Assembly (NCBI RefSeq): GCF_042683665.1
Contig: NZ_JBHUOO010000008.1
Strand: one strand, 5' to 3'
Length of the DNA: 64,000 nucleotides
Origin: Leeuwenhoekiella polynyae
GTDB lineage: Bacteria > Bacteroidota > Bacteroidia > Flavobacteriales > Flavobacteriaceae
Positions 25,512-33,643 of this stretch are shown in pieces. Position 1 is the first letter of the stretch; each line of letters starts with the position of its first letter. A model generated the notes under the pieces. The model was not told the origin of the DNA. It ran no database searches and saw only the letters and a list, made by a program, of their open reading frames with translations. The translations under genes were made by a program, and so were the position numbers.

Positions 25512-26216
25512 ATGCAGTTTACCGAAGAACAATTTAAAGAGGGGCAGGTTTTGTTATTTGACAAACCGCTCAATTGGACCTCTTTTCAGTTGGTAAACAA
25601 AGTACGCTGGCTCATTCGCAAAGCCTATAAGATCAAAAAGATTAAGGTAGGTCACGCCGGCACCTTAGATCCATTAGCAACTGGCTTGTTAATCATCTGC
25701 ACCGGTAAGTTCACCAAGCGCATAGAAGAATTTATGGGTCAGGAAAAAGAATATACAGGCACTATTGTTTTAGGAGCCACAACACCTTCTTACGACTTAG
25801 AAACCGAAATTGACGCGACCTTTCCAACAGAACACCTCCATGAGGAATTGATTCAACATGCAACTGCGCAATTCACCGGAAACATTCAGCAGAAACCACC
25901 TGTTTTTTCTGCTTTAAAAAAAGAAGGAAAACGCCTGTATGAATTTGCGAGAGCAGGCGAAGCAGTAGAAATACCGAGCAGAGAAGTGCAAATTTCAGAA
26001 TTTGAAATCACCTGTATTGCGCTTCCTGAAGTTCACTTCCGCGTACGCTGCAGTAAGGGAACGTATATTAGATCACTTGCGCACGACTTTGGTAAAGCCT
26101 TAGAAAGTGGCGGACATCTTTCCGCTTTGCGCAGAACAAAAATTGGTGATTTTGATGTCGCTAACGCTATATCCTTAGAAAATTTTGAAACAGCCTTAAA
26201 ACAGGCTGAAGCATAA
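25512..26216 (+). CDS. truB: tRNA pseudouridine(55) synthase
   Basis: 234 residues. It converts U55 of the tRNA T-loop to pseudouridine. The catalytic aspartate is D53 in GHAGTLDPLATGLL, followed by the KEYTGTI and RCSKGTYIRSLAHDFG blocks of TruB. Length matches the short form without a C-terminal PUA domain, as in other Bacteroidetes. Last gene of the ftsX-uppP operon. Confidence 0.95.
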   Translation: MQFTEEQFKEGQVLLFDKPLNWTSFQLVNKVRWLIRKAYKIKKIKVGHAGTLDPLATGLLIICTGKFTKRIEEFMGQEKEYTGTIVLGATTPSYDLETEIDATFPTEHLHEELIQHATAQFTGNIQQKPPVFSALKKEGKRLYEFARAGEAVEIPSREVQISEFEITCIALPEVHFRVRCSKGTYIRSLAHDFGKALESGGHLSALRRTKIGDFDVANAISLENFETALKQAEA

Positions 26217-26273
26217 TACAATTCCTCTGTTTTTCTTCCGTTTTGTTTAACAGCCGCACACGCCGCGTTTTTG

Positions 26274-26281
26274 TATTTTTG
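26274..26281 (+). promoter_or_regulatory. -7 promoter element before the TonB-like gene
   Basis: TATTTTTG (TAnnTTTG) ends five bases before the ATG at 26287, implying an almost leaderless transcript. Confidence 0.45.
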
Positions 26282-26286
26282 AACCG

Positions 26287-27021
26287 ATGAAACTATCACC
26301 TGAAGATAAAGCAATGTTGATCACCTTTACCGGTGCCAGTATCTTTGTGATTGTTTTTCTCTTTCTTACGGTGGCACCTTACGACACTTCTCAGGTAGAA
26401 GAATTCATTCCCATTCCCATAATCCAGGATGATCCAGAAGAAGAACTCCCAGAACTTCTTAACGAAGAAGAGTTACAACAAACGCAGCAAATGACTAATC
26501 AGGCTCAAAACAGCAACAGGCTGAAACGAGAAGCCAATCGGTATTTTAATCAGCAAAATGAAGTAGATAATGCTTTAAAAACCGATTCAGAAAATACAAC
26601 GGCCTCTGAAGATGATCAGGGAGAAGATGAGAATTACCCGGACTATCAATCTCGAATCGCCGCACTGCGTCAAAAAAGAAGCCAGCAACAATCTTCTGGG
26701 GATACTGAAAAAACAGAAAAGATTTCTAAGGTAAATACTTCAAGTTACCGTCGAAGCACAGTTACCTATCAGCTTAAAGATCGAAATGCAATACAAATTC
26801 CGAATCCTGTTTATACCTGTGATGCCACAGGAAAAGTGGTCATCAACATTCAGGTAAATGGTATAGGTGGGATTATGAAAGCTTATTTTAATAAAGCAGC
26901 ATCAACCACAACAAACGGATGTCTGGTAGATCAAGCTTTAGAATATGCTGAGCAAGCTATTTTTAATAAAAGTGAACGAGATTCTCAGCTGGGCTCTATT
27001 ACATTCGAGTTTCAAGGTTGA
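26287..27021 (+). CDS. TonB-like single-span membrane protein
   Basis: 244 residues. One N-terminal membrane helix (about 11-30), an acidic Pro/Glu/Gln-rich linker (about 38-150), and a C-terminal domain with IQIPNPVYTCDATGKVVINI and NGCLVDQALEYAEQAIFNKS. This is the layout of energy-transducer-type proteins (TonB C-terminal-like beta-alpha-beta). It may interact with outer-membrane receptors, but the usual YP and GxV TonB signatures are weak and no exbB/D genes are near. The 3' end overlaps the convergent thioredoxin-like gene by 23 nt. Confidence 0.6.
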   Translation: MKLSPEDKAMLITFTGASIFVIVFLFLTVAPYDTSQVEEFIPIPIIQDDPEEELPELLNEEELQQTQQMTNQAQNSNRLKREANRYFNQQNEVDNALKTDSENTTASEDDQGEDENYPDYQSRIAALRQKRSQQQSSGDTEKTEKISKVNTSSYRRSTVTYQLKDRNAIQIPNPVYTCDATGKVVINIQVNGIGGIMKAYFNKAASTTTNGCLVDQALEYAEQAIFNKSERDSQLGSITFEFQG

Positions 27022-27637
27022 GGACGCGTAAGATTTCGGCTAGTTCTTTAACAACCGATTTTCCTTTATCTTGATTGTACCACTGTTGCAAACTTTCTTT
27101 AAAAGTTGCCGTAACCACATCATTTTCTTCCTTAAAATCATCTACCAGCTTTTGAGCCGCCTGAGAACGCGAACCCCAATCCATCAAAACAGAATCATCT
27201 TTAGGATCTTGTATAATAAGCTTGGGTATAGACTTAGAGCCGTTAGTCAAAAACGCATCCATCAACTGTGGATTTTCATCCCGAAGAACCAATTTTAAAT
27301 CTATCGCCGGCTGTAGTTCTGCTATCTTCTGCATAACTGCCACTGCCGGTGGGGCATCACCACACCAGCTTTCTGTAATCACCAACCAATTTAAAGATCG
27401 GTTTAATTCAGTAATGAGCTTTTGCTGCTCTTCAGTAAAACGCAAAATCTTATCCCAACGTTTCATCCTGCGATAATTGAGAACGGTATAATTAGATAAA
27501 GCTTCGGTTTGTGTATGGCCGGTGCTGGTAAACGACTCTGCGTGGTTTTCAACAAGTAAGCGATACTCTGCATAGGTCATCGCATTTTTAAATGCTTTGG
27601 TTACCAGATCTTGCTTTTCTAAGGTAGTTATAGTCAT
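26999..27637 (-). CDS. Thioredoxin-family protein
   Basis: 212 residues with a central thioredoxin-like fold. The active-site position reads TESWCGDAPPAVAVMQKIAE, with a single cysteine in WCGDA instead of CxxC, and is followed by SIPKLIIQ (the cis-proline segment). This matches the thioredoxin-like families in which only the first cysteine is kept. No signal peptide, so probably cytoplasmic. Function unknown; a monothiol redox or thiol-transfer role is possible. Confidence 0.8.
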   Translation of the reverse strand: MTITTLEKQDLVTKAFKNAMTYAEYRLLVENHAESFTSTGHTQTEALSNYTVLNYRRMKRWDKILRFTEEQQKLITELNRSLNWLVITESWCGDAPPAVAVMQKIAELQPAIDLKLVLRDENPQLMDAFLTNGSKSIPKLIIQDPKDDSVLMDWGSRSQAAQKLVDDFKEENDVVTATFKESLQQWYNQDKGKSVVKELAEILRVLNLETRM

Positions 27638-27731
27638 AAAGAAAAAGTCGCTGTTTTTTTAGTGAACTTACAATCTAAAAAACAAACTACTCGCGCAAGA
27701 TTAAATATCTTTAAGCTCTTAAACTTTACTT

Positions 27732-28307
27732 ATGGAAAAACACAAATGTGGCTGGTGCGTGGGCGATAAACTTTATGAGGCGTATCACGATACAGAATGG
27801 GGCGTGCCGGTTTATGACGATGCCCGGCTTTTTGAATTCCTGATCTTAGAAACCTTTCAGGCCGGGTTGAGTTGGATCACTATTTTGCGCAAGCGCGAAA
27901 ACTTCCGCGAAGCGCTTGATAATTTCGATTATAAAAAGATCGCTAATTATTCTGAATCTAAACTTCGAGAACTGCTCAGCAACCCCGGAATCATCAGAAA
28001 CAAACTAAAGGTCAACGCAACGGTTTCTAACGCTAAAGCTTTTATGAAGATTCAGGAAGAATTTGGTAGTTTTTCAAAATACATCTGGAGTTTTGTAGAT
28101 TATAAACCGGTTCAGAATTCTGTAATTTATTACAAAGAAGCCCCGGCGACAACAGCGATTAGCGATGCACTTTCAAAAGATCTAAAAAAAAGAGGGTTCA
28201 AGTTTACCGGTTCGACCGTAGTTTATGCGCATATGCAAGCCACCGGAATGGTAAATGATCACGAAGTGAATTGCTTTAGATATGCTGAAATGAAAGCGCT
28301 AGGTTAA
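27732..28307 (+). CDS. tag: DNA-3-methyladenine glycosylase I
   Basis: 191 residues. It removes 3-methyladenine from alkylated DNA. The family hallmarks are CGWCVGDKLYEAYHDTEWG (6-24, with a zinc-binding Cys), LETFQAGLSWITILRKRENFR, and the C-terminal ATGMVNDHEVNCF with zinc-binding His/Cys. The end overlaps the convergent aat gene by 9 nt. Confidence 0.95.
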   Translation: MEKHKCGWCVGDKLYEAYHDTEWGVPVYDDARLFEFLILETFQAGLSWITILRKRENFREALDNFDYKKIANYSESKLRELLSNPGIIRNKLKVNATVSNAKAFMKIQEEFGSFSKYIWSFVDYKPVQNSVIYYKEAPATTAISDALSKDLKKRGFKFTGSTVVYAHMQATGMVNDHEVNCFRYAEMKALG

Positions 28308-28940
28308 AACAGATAAGAATTCTGCTCTGGATATCTCAGCTGCTCCCATACTTTCAAGATGCTCTGTATAAACCTGGCAATCTATTAATTTGTAATTGTT
28401 TTTCTGAAGTTTTTGCGCCAAAGTAATCAGAGCTACTTTACTGGCATTGCTGGTTTTTGCAAACATACTTTCGCCACAAAAGACCTTCTTTTCTTTTAAA
28501 TTTATTCCATAAAGACCGCCTACTAATGTGTCGCTTTCCCATATCTCAACAGATTCTGCGAAACCTTGTTTATGGAGTTCTAGATAAGCATCTACCATTT
28601 CATTAGTAATCCACGTACCGTACTGACCGTCGCGTTCAATACGCTTACAATTTAAGATCACATCTAAAAAAGCCGTATTAAAAGTCACTTTAAACCGTTG
28701 CTCCCGCAAGACCTTTCGCATGGTTTTAGAAACGTGAATATTTTCAGGAACCAGAACCATTCGGGGATCTGGAGACCACCATAAAACAGGTTGACCATCA
28801 TTATACCATGGGAAGATTCCTTTAGAATAAGCATCAATCAAACGCTTTACCGTTAGATCTGCACCCACTGCCAGCAGTCCGTCTGCATCTGCAAGGCTGT
28901 AATCTGGAAATGGCTGATCTGGAGTTATGAAAACGATAAT
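28299..28940 (-). CDS. aat: Leucyl/phenylalanyl-tRNA-protein transferase (apparent non-AUG start)
   Basis: It transfers Leu or Phe from aminoacyl-tRNA to N-terminal Arg/Lys of proteins (N-end rule). Motifs are GIFPWYNDGQPVLWWSPDPRMVL, TFNTAFLDVI, GTWITNEMVDAY and VGGLYGINL, then FCGESMF. The first in-frame GTG (28868) would lose the conserved N-terminal block PFPDYSLADADGLLAVGADL. That block continues upstream in frame to a TAA, with only ATT (28940), ATC or ATA (28928) as possible starts and no ATG, GTG or TTG. I place the start at the ATT, giving 213 residues, the usual flavobacterial length. Either this is a rare AUU/AUA start or the true start is lost. Confidence 0.88.
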   Translation of the reverse strand: MIVFITPDQPFPDYSLADADGLLAVGADLTVKRLIDAYSKGIFPWYNDGQPVLWWSPDPRMVLVPENIHVSKTMRKVLREQRFKVTFNTAFLDVILNCKRIERDGQYGTWITNEMVDAYLELHKQGFAESVEIWESDTLVGGLYGINLKEKKVFCGESMFAKTSNASKVALITLAQKLQKNNYKLIDCQVYTEHLESMGAAEISRAEFLSVLT

Positions 28941-29017
28941 TTATGATTTTAATAAAAAACTGCAGCTTACTTTGTTTAATTGCTATTTTTTTTCGAAATT
29001 TAAAGTAACCTATTCGA

Positions 29018-29105
29018 TAATTTTGTTCATCATTGCTTTTTTAGTTTATTAAATAGGTTAACCTAAAACCAATTAAAAAGCTCTTTAACCAGAGCTTTTT
29101 TCTTT
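29018..29105 (+). ncRNA. Possible small RNA with its own promoter and terminator
   Basis: TAATTTTG (29018-29025) matches TAnnTTTG. About 50 nt downstream is a strong plus-strand terminator (AAAAAGCTCT-TTAACC-AGAGCTTTTT, 29075-29100, then TCTTTTT), yet no plus-strand gene lies in between. The transcript would be about 70-80 nt and include the palindrome AGGTTAACCT. There is no -33 match, so this is tentative; the hairpin may simply be a stray terminator. Confidence 0.25.
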
Positions 29106-29142
29106 TTACAAAAGCTAGACTCACGAACTTTAATAACAAAAA

Positions 29143-29178
29143 ATACCCCGGAAACTTATAAAAAGCACCCGGGGTATT
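29143..29178 (-). terminator. Rho-independent terminator of the DUF3127 gene
   Basis: AATACCCCGG and CCGGGGTATT form a 10-bp stem with a 17-nt loop; on the minus strand it is followed by a T tract (TATTTTTTGTT). Confidence 0.75.
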
Positions 29179-29198
29179 CGTTGTATTTAACGTGCTTT

Positions 29199-29576
29199 TT
29201 AGAAAGGCAAATCATCATGATCATCATCACTAAAGTCTGATGCCGGCTCAAACTGGTCTGCTGGTGGAACCGGTGGCATACCTGCTGCCGGAGCTCCCGC
29301 CTGAATATTTTCTATTCTCCAACCTTGTATGCTGTTGAAATATTTAGTCTCTCCTTGTGGGTTTACCCATTCTCTTCCACGTAGATTGATGCTGATTTTT
29401 ACATTCTGACCTACATTAAAGTTATTAAGTAAGTCTGTTTTATCTTGTACAAACTCAACCATTATCGTTTGTGGATACTGCTCTTCGGTAATTACAACAA
29501 CCTCTCGCTTTCTAAAACCATTGCTTCCAAAGGTTTGTGTTTCTCCTATCAATTTAATTTTTCCCTGTACTTCCAT
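29199..29576 (-). CDS. DUF3127 OB-fold protein (SSB-like tail)
   Basis: 125 residues. Residues 1-90 form the DUF3127 domain, a predicted OB-fold (MEVQGKIKLIGETQTFGSNGF, then RKREVVVITEEQYPQTIMVE). The C-terminus is acidic and ends in DDDHDDLPF, like the DDDIPF tail with which SSB recruits partner proteins. A single-stranded DNA-binding role is plausible but unproven. Bacteroidetes-specific family; single gene with its own terminator, 34 nt downstream of the flavin reductase gene on the same strand. Confidence 0.88.
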   Translation of the reverse strand: MEVQGKIKLIGETQTFGSNGFRKREVVVITEEQYPQTIMVEFVQDKTDLLNNFNVGQNVKISINLRGREWVNPQGETKYFNSIQGWRIENIQAGAPAAGMPPVPPADQFEPASDFSDDDHDDLPF

Positions 29577-29610
29577 TTCTGTCGTTTTGATGTTTTATAT
29601 GCCTGTTCTC

Positions 29611-30492
29611 TTAGGCTAAAATTAATTTCCAGGCATCGCCTGTATTATCTTGCTGAATCAGTTTTTGAATCTCTTTATGCAAAGCTACCGTATCACCGGT
29701 AGTTACCAAATTTTGTAGCGATGAGTTTTCATCTAAATATTTTGCCACAGCATCAGCATCAGGCATTAGTTCTACATTCCCCAGACGTCCCAGATCATTT
29801 CCGGTAAGAATGGTACTCATACGTATTGCTTCTGGCAAGGCATCAACGCCTACACCTAAATTACGCAAAGGTTTTGGCACTTCAAACATTCCATCTATTG
29901 CACGGGTATACCAGTTACCCCCCATACGCGCAACGAGGTCTAGTTTATGCTCGTCTAAAGTATTGGCTTCTGTCAACACCGCTTTTTGAATATGAATTTT
30001 TACAATCTCACAAATCACCAGGTTTCCTGCACCGCCTTCAGTACCCAAAGCCACTACATCTTTTACTTTACATTCTAACTGAACCGGAGATTCTTTTACT
30101 CGAAAAGGCTTAACCAGCTCTGAATTTTCTTTAGTAAAACCCGCTTTTATAAATTCGTCTACGCCGGCATCATATTCTGTACTTGCTAGTGACATCTGTT
30201 GTACCATCGCATAATTAACGATGTTGATCACCACTTCTTTTGTTTCTAAAATATTTTCTAACGTGTGTTTTGTAGTGTTATCTCGGCCTCTTCTTACAGG
30301 GGAAAAAACTACAACAGGTGGATTCGAACTAAACACATTAAAAAAACTATAAGGCGCCAAATTAGGATTACCTTTAGCGTCTAAAGTGCTTGCAAAAGCA
30401 ATGGGTCTAGGCCCTACAGAACCAGATAACACACTGTAAATTTGCGAATTATCAGTCACTTTAGGGTCTATACTTAAGATTTCTGTACTCAT
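29611..30492 (-). CDS. Flavin reductase-like FMN-binding protein
   Basis: 293 residues from the ATG at 30492 (MSTEILSIDPKV); an ATG 21 nt further upstream lies in the promoter and is rejected. The domain is the FMN-binding split barrel (flavin reductase-like, DIM6/NTAB): GPRPIAFASTLDAKGNPNLAPYS-type N-terminus and FFNVFSSNPPVVVFSPVRRG. The last ~80 residues are a helical extension. Substrate unknown. Divergent from a histidine kinase gene. Confidence 0.85.
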   Translation of the reverse strand: MSTEILSIDPKVTDNSQIYSVLSGSVGPRPIAFASTLDAKGNPNLAPYSFFNVFSSNPPVVVFSPVRRGRDNTTKHTLENILETKEVVINIVNYAMVQQMSLASTEYDAGVDEFIKAGFTKENSELVKPFRVKESPVQLECKVKDVVALGTEGGAGNLVICEIVKIHIQKAVLTEANTLDEHKLDLVARMGGNWYTRAIDGMFEVPKPLRNLGVGVDALPEAIRMSTILTGNDLGRLGNVELMPDADAVAKYLDENSSLQNLVTTGDTVALHKEIQKLIQQDNTGDAWKLILA

Positions 30493-30496
30493 GTCG

Positions 30497-30504
30497 CAAA
30501 GGTA
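30497..30504 (-). promoter_or_regulatory. -7 promoter element of the flavin reductase gene
   Basis: The minus strand reads TACCTTTG (TAnnTTTG) four bases before the ATG at 30492, suggesting a leaderless or nearly leaderless mRNA and deciding the start. Confidence 0.5.
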
Positions 30505-30654
30505 GTCAACCACTTCAATACTTAAAACCGTTTTGAATACAATAATTCTTTAAGAAATACTTTATATTTAAATTGGGTCAACTTTGTAATTTGGGGCTTG
30601 TATGCTACCTCTAGGAGAGCCCACGTGGCATTCGTTAGAAACAAATTTTCAATT

Positions 30655-30700
30655 TCGCGGCAAGCCTCGGAGTATTAACCCCTTTGGCGGTGCCAATAAA
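30655..30700 (+). repeat. 46-bp dispersed repeat, copy 1
   Basis: TCGCGGCAAGCCTCGGAGTA ... TGCCAATAAA. It matches 49330-49375 at 40 of 46 positions. It contains the small inverted repeat TTGGC-GGT-GCCAA. Confidence 0.75.
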
Positions 30701-30724
30701 TACTGTAATGACTATCAACTTTGA

Positions 30725-30764
30725 GGTATTCCTCGAAAGATTATAATCTCGATTATTGAGTAAA
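30725..30764 (+). repeat. Dispersed palindromic repeat, copy C
   Basis: GGTATT, then CTCGATTATTGAG (30748-30760) and TAAA, 15 nt upstream of the histidine kinase ATG. Together with the 46-bp repeat just upstream it may be one composite element of about 110 bp. Confidence 0.6.
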
Positions 30765-30778
30765 AAGAACATGTTCCT

Positions 30779-31936
30779 ATGAATTTTAATACAGATCAGC
30801 GCTTTATACGCTGGTTTATCATTTTTGCGGCAGTTGTCATCACTGCATTAATTCTCTGGAATGTCTCCTTGTTTTTTGACCAACTCAAACAGGCAGAGCG
30901 TGACCGCATGGAAGTATGGGCTTCATCAATGGAAGCTTTTAATACCGAGGACATCAACCAGTATTATGCACTAAGTCAGAAAATCAACTCCAAAAATCAG
31001 TATATACCTATAATCATAACCGATTATAAGGATAGCATTGTAAACAGCATCAATATTCCTGAAGGCGTTCTGGACGATCCTATTCAATCCCAGGAAATTT
31101 TGATGGAAATGGCCGCAGAAAACGATCCTATACGCATCGACATATTGGGTGGAGAACTTTGGTATGCCTATTACGGGCATTCTCCCGTGATCAATCAGTT
31201 GAAGTATTTTCCTGTAGTGCTTGTAATAATTGTAATCTTATTTATCGGAGTTATTTACTTTTTCTACGCCACCTCAAAAGCTTCCGAACAAAACCTGTTA
31301 TGGGCCGGTATGGCTAAAGAAACAGCACATCAGATAGGAACTCCACTTTCCTCTTTAGTAGGGTGGACCGAAATTTTAAAAGCCGAAAATGTAAATCCCG
31401 AGTACATTGAAGAAATAAACAAAGACATCAACCGTCTAGAAACGATTACCGGCAGGTTTTCAAAAATTGGAAGTATACCGAAACTAGACGCAACAAATAT
31501 TATCACTGAAACTCAGGAAGCCTTTGAATATCTTGCTAACAGAAGTTCAAAGCTTATAGACTTTGAAATCGATGTTCCGCCAAAAGGACAACTTTTTGTA
31601 ATGCTGAATAAAGAGCTATACGCCTGGAGTATTGAGAATCTGGTGAAGAATGCCATCGATGCTATGAAGGGTAAAGGAAAGTTAACCCTAACCATCAAGC
31701 GAGACACAAGGTATGTTAGAATTTTGATTTCTGATACCGGCAAGGGTATTCCTAAAATGAATTTCTCAACTATTTTTGAACCTGGTTATACAACAAAAAA
31801 GCGGGGCTGGGGACTAGGCTTATCACTCACAAAACGCATTATTGAAGAATATCACGACGGTCAGGTGCGTGTGCTGAATAGTGAGATCAACAAAGGAACT
31901 ACGTTTCAAATCGCTTTAAAACTTATTGAATCATGA
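30779..31936 (+). CDS. Sensor histidine kinase (orphan)
   Basis: 385 residues. TM1 (about 12-32), an extracytoplasmic domain of about 110 residues, TM2 (about 144-163), then a dimerisation/phosphoacceptor region with H184 in AKETAHQIGTPLSSLVGW and a HATPase domain (N-box ENLVKNAIDAMKGKG, G1 DTGKGIP, G2 GWGLGLSL). No response regulator is adjacent, so its partner is encoded elsewhere. It overlaps the NUDIX gene as ATGA, so they are co-transcribed. Confidence 0.9.
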   Translation: MNFNTDQRFIRWFIIFAAVVITALILWNVSLFFDQLKQAERDRMEVWASSMEAFNTEDINQYYALSQKINSKNQYIPIIITDYKDSIVNSINIPEGVLDDPIQSQEILMEMAAENDPIRIDILGGELWYAYYGHSPVINQLKYFPVVLVIIVILFIGVIYFFYATSKASEQNLLWAGMAKETAHQIGTPLSSLVGWTEILKAENVNPEYIEEINKDINRLETITGRFSKIGSIPKLDATNIITETQEAFEYLANRSSKLIDFEIDVPPKGQLFVMLNKELYAWSIENLVKNAIDAMKGKGKLTLTIKRDTRYVRILISDTGKGIPKMNFSTIFEPGYTTKKRGWGLGLSLTKRIIEEYHDGQVRVLNSEINKGTTFQIALKLIES

Positions 31937-32520
31937 ATGATAATGTGAGGAATATGCAGGTGAGCATTCTTTCAGACAATTGGTACACTTTAAAAAAGGT
32001 AGAGTTTGAGTACCTCAACAACAGTAAACAATGGGAAAAGCAATCTCGTGAAGCTTACGACCGGGGTAACGGTGCTGTGGTTCTGCTTTATAATACCGAT
32101 AAAAAAACGGTAATCCTCACACGACAGTTTAGAATGCCTACGTATCTCAATAAAAATAAAGACGGGATGATGATTGAAGCTTGTGCCGGCTTACTGGATG
32201 AGAACGACCCTAAAACGGCTATTTTAAAAGAAATTGAAGAAGAAACCGGATACCGTATAAAAACGGTTGAAAAAGTCTTTGAATCTTATATGTCTCCGGG
32301 TTCTGTTACCGAAATTCTCTACTTTTTTATAGCAGAATATTCTGAAAAAGAAAAAGTCTCAGAAGGTGGTGGCGCAACAGATGAAACCGAAAACATTGAA
32401 GTACTTGAATATCAATTCAAGGAGGCATTAGACCTAATTAAAACGGGCGCAATTAAAGATGCTAAAACCATTATGTTGCTACAATATGCTCAAATAAATC
32501 TGGAGAATCTTATGAAATAA
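31933..32520 (+). CDS. NUDIX hydrolase, NudK-like
   Basis: 195 residues. RQFRMPTY and the NUDIX box GLLDENDPKTAILKEIEEET (then GY) align in length with GDP-mannose pyrophosphatase NudK, with Asp in place of the first box Glu. NudK hydrolyses GDP-mannose or related nucleotide sugars to GMP and a sugar phosphate. The start codon overlaps the histidine kinase stop (ATGA), indicating one operon; a functional link with that kinase is not obvious. Confidence 0.85.
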   Translation: MNDNVRNMQVSILSDNWYTLKKVEFEYLNNSKQWEKQSREAYDRGNGAVVLLYNTDKKTVILTRQFRMPTYLNKNKDGMMIEACAGLLDENDPKTAILKEIEEETGYRIKTVEKVFESYMSPGSVTEILYFFIAEYSEKEKVSEGGGATDETENIEVLEYQFKEALDLIKTGAIKDAKTIMLLQYAQINLENLMK

Positions 32521-32552
32521 TTTAATTTCGCAAGACAACCAACCTATCTCCT

Positions 32553-32906
32553 ATGGCTTCTAAGTACGTGAAATTTGGGGAATCCAAACTGCGTAATAAC
32601 TGTCCTAAATGCTTTGCCCAAGATGGGCTCACGTTTACCTTTTTTAATAAGTTAGAGGAGAATAAGCTCATTAAACGATCTACTAAAGAAGTGAAGGGAG
32701 AGCTTAATTGCAGCCATTGTGAGTCTATGATATACCCCGGCCTTTGGACCGATGAGATCGACCGGGTATATTTATATAATCTGAAACGCTTTGGGAACCC
32801 TGACACCTACACGCGCTATAAGCCTTTAGCTATAATTATCTTAATCGCTATTGTAGTTGCCGGTGCAGCTGTGGCATTTGCCATTTACAAGTTTCAAACT
32901 CCTTAG
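32553..32906 (+). CDS. Zinc-ribbon protein with C-terminal membrane anchor
   Basis: 117 residues. Two cysteine pairs, NCPKC (about 16-20) and NCSHC (about 52-56), probably bind one zinc ion, and a single hydrophobic helix (about 91-111) anchors the C-terminus. No known family recognised; conserved-hypothetical in character. It follows the NUDIX gene by 32 nt on the same strand and overlaps the convergent HIT gene by 4 nt. Confidence 0.7.
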   Translation: MASKYVKFGESKLRNNCPKCFAQDGLTFTFFNKLEENKLIKRSTKEVKGELNCSHCESMIYPGLWTDEIDRVYLYNLKRFGNPDTYTRYKPLAIIILIAIVVAGAAVAFAIYKFQTP

Positions 32907-33292
32907 AGAGCTGCCTGTATTTTTTCGGCTAAGGCTTTAAACGCTTCTGCTTCCATTTTAGTTTTTGAAATAAAACGAGCGTCTTCCATTGAAGTCAACG
33001 GAATCAAATGCACATGTACATGGGGCACTTCAAGGCCTATTACAGAAACACCTATACGCTTACACTCCACAACCTGTTCTAATGCTTTTGCAACCTTTCG
33101 GCTAAAAGCCATAAGTGCCATATAATCTGCTTCCGGAAGATCAAATATTTTATTTACTTCCTTCTTAGGAATACAAAGCGTGTGACCCTTTGCATTAGGA
33201 TTTATATCTAAAATCGCGATGTGTTTCTCATCTTCGGCAACAATATAACCGGGGATTTCGCGATTGATTATTTTAGTGAAAATAGATGCCAT
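32903..33292 (-). CDS. HIT family protein
   Basis: 129 residues of the HINT branch of histidine-triad nucleotide hydrolases, which cleave nucleoside phosphoramidates. Motifs are IFTKIINREIPGYIVAED at the N-terminus and the triad HVHVHLIP near residue 92. In related genomes I recall this gene directly downstream of greA; here greA lies 8.4 kb away on the same strand with a SusCD locus in between. Confidence 0.92.
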   Translation of the reverse strand: MASIFTKIINREIPGYIVAEDEKHIAILDINPNAKGHTLCIPKKEVNKIFDLPEADYMALMAFSRKVAKALEQVVECKRIGVSVIGLEVPHVHVHLIPLTSMEDARFISKTKMEAEAFKALAEKIQAAL

Positions 33293-33643
33293 AATTTCTG
33301 TTTTTTCTGGTAACAGTCAGTCAAAATAACTCTTCTAATATTAAAGACCAAATAATTATGATGCAACACACAAAAAATATTAACACCAATTTAACTACCG
33401 CTAAATTATAAATTATAAAATCCAAAATTTAGTTAAAAAATTAATTTTCGTTTAAAAAAACCCAAATAAAATACATAAAACTTTCTACAACAATTTATTT
33501 GTAAATGAATTAATAATTCATAATCAATCTGATTTTTGTCGTTTGTCGATGCCGCATTGTCGTCTGCCTATTTATTTATGTTTTTTTTTAGATTATCTGG
33601 TATTTAGTATCCTTAACATTTCAATCATACTAACATAACATTT
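33293..33643. other. AT-rich leader region upstream of susC
   Basis: 351 very AT-rich bases between the divergent HIT and susC genes. Notable is the tandem TTTGTCG-TTTGTCG at about 33535-33548, followed by ATTGTCG. No exact TAnnTTTG motif close to the susC ATG was found, and no coding sequence. It probably contains the promoter and regulatory sites of the uptake locus. Confidence 0.4.
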
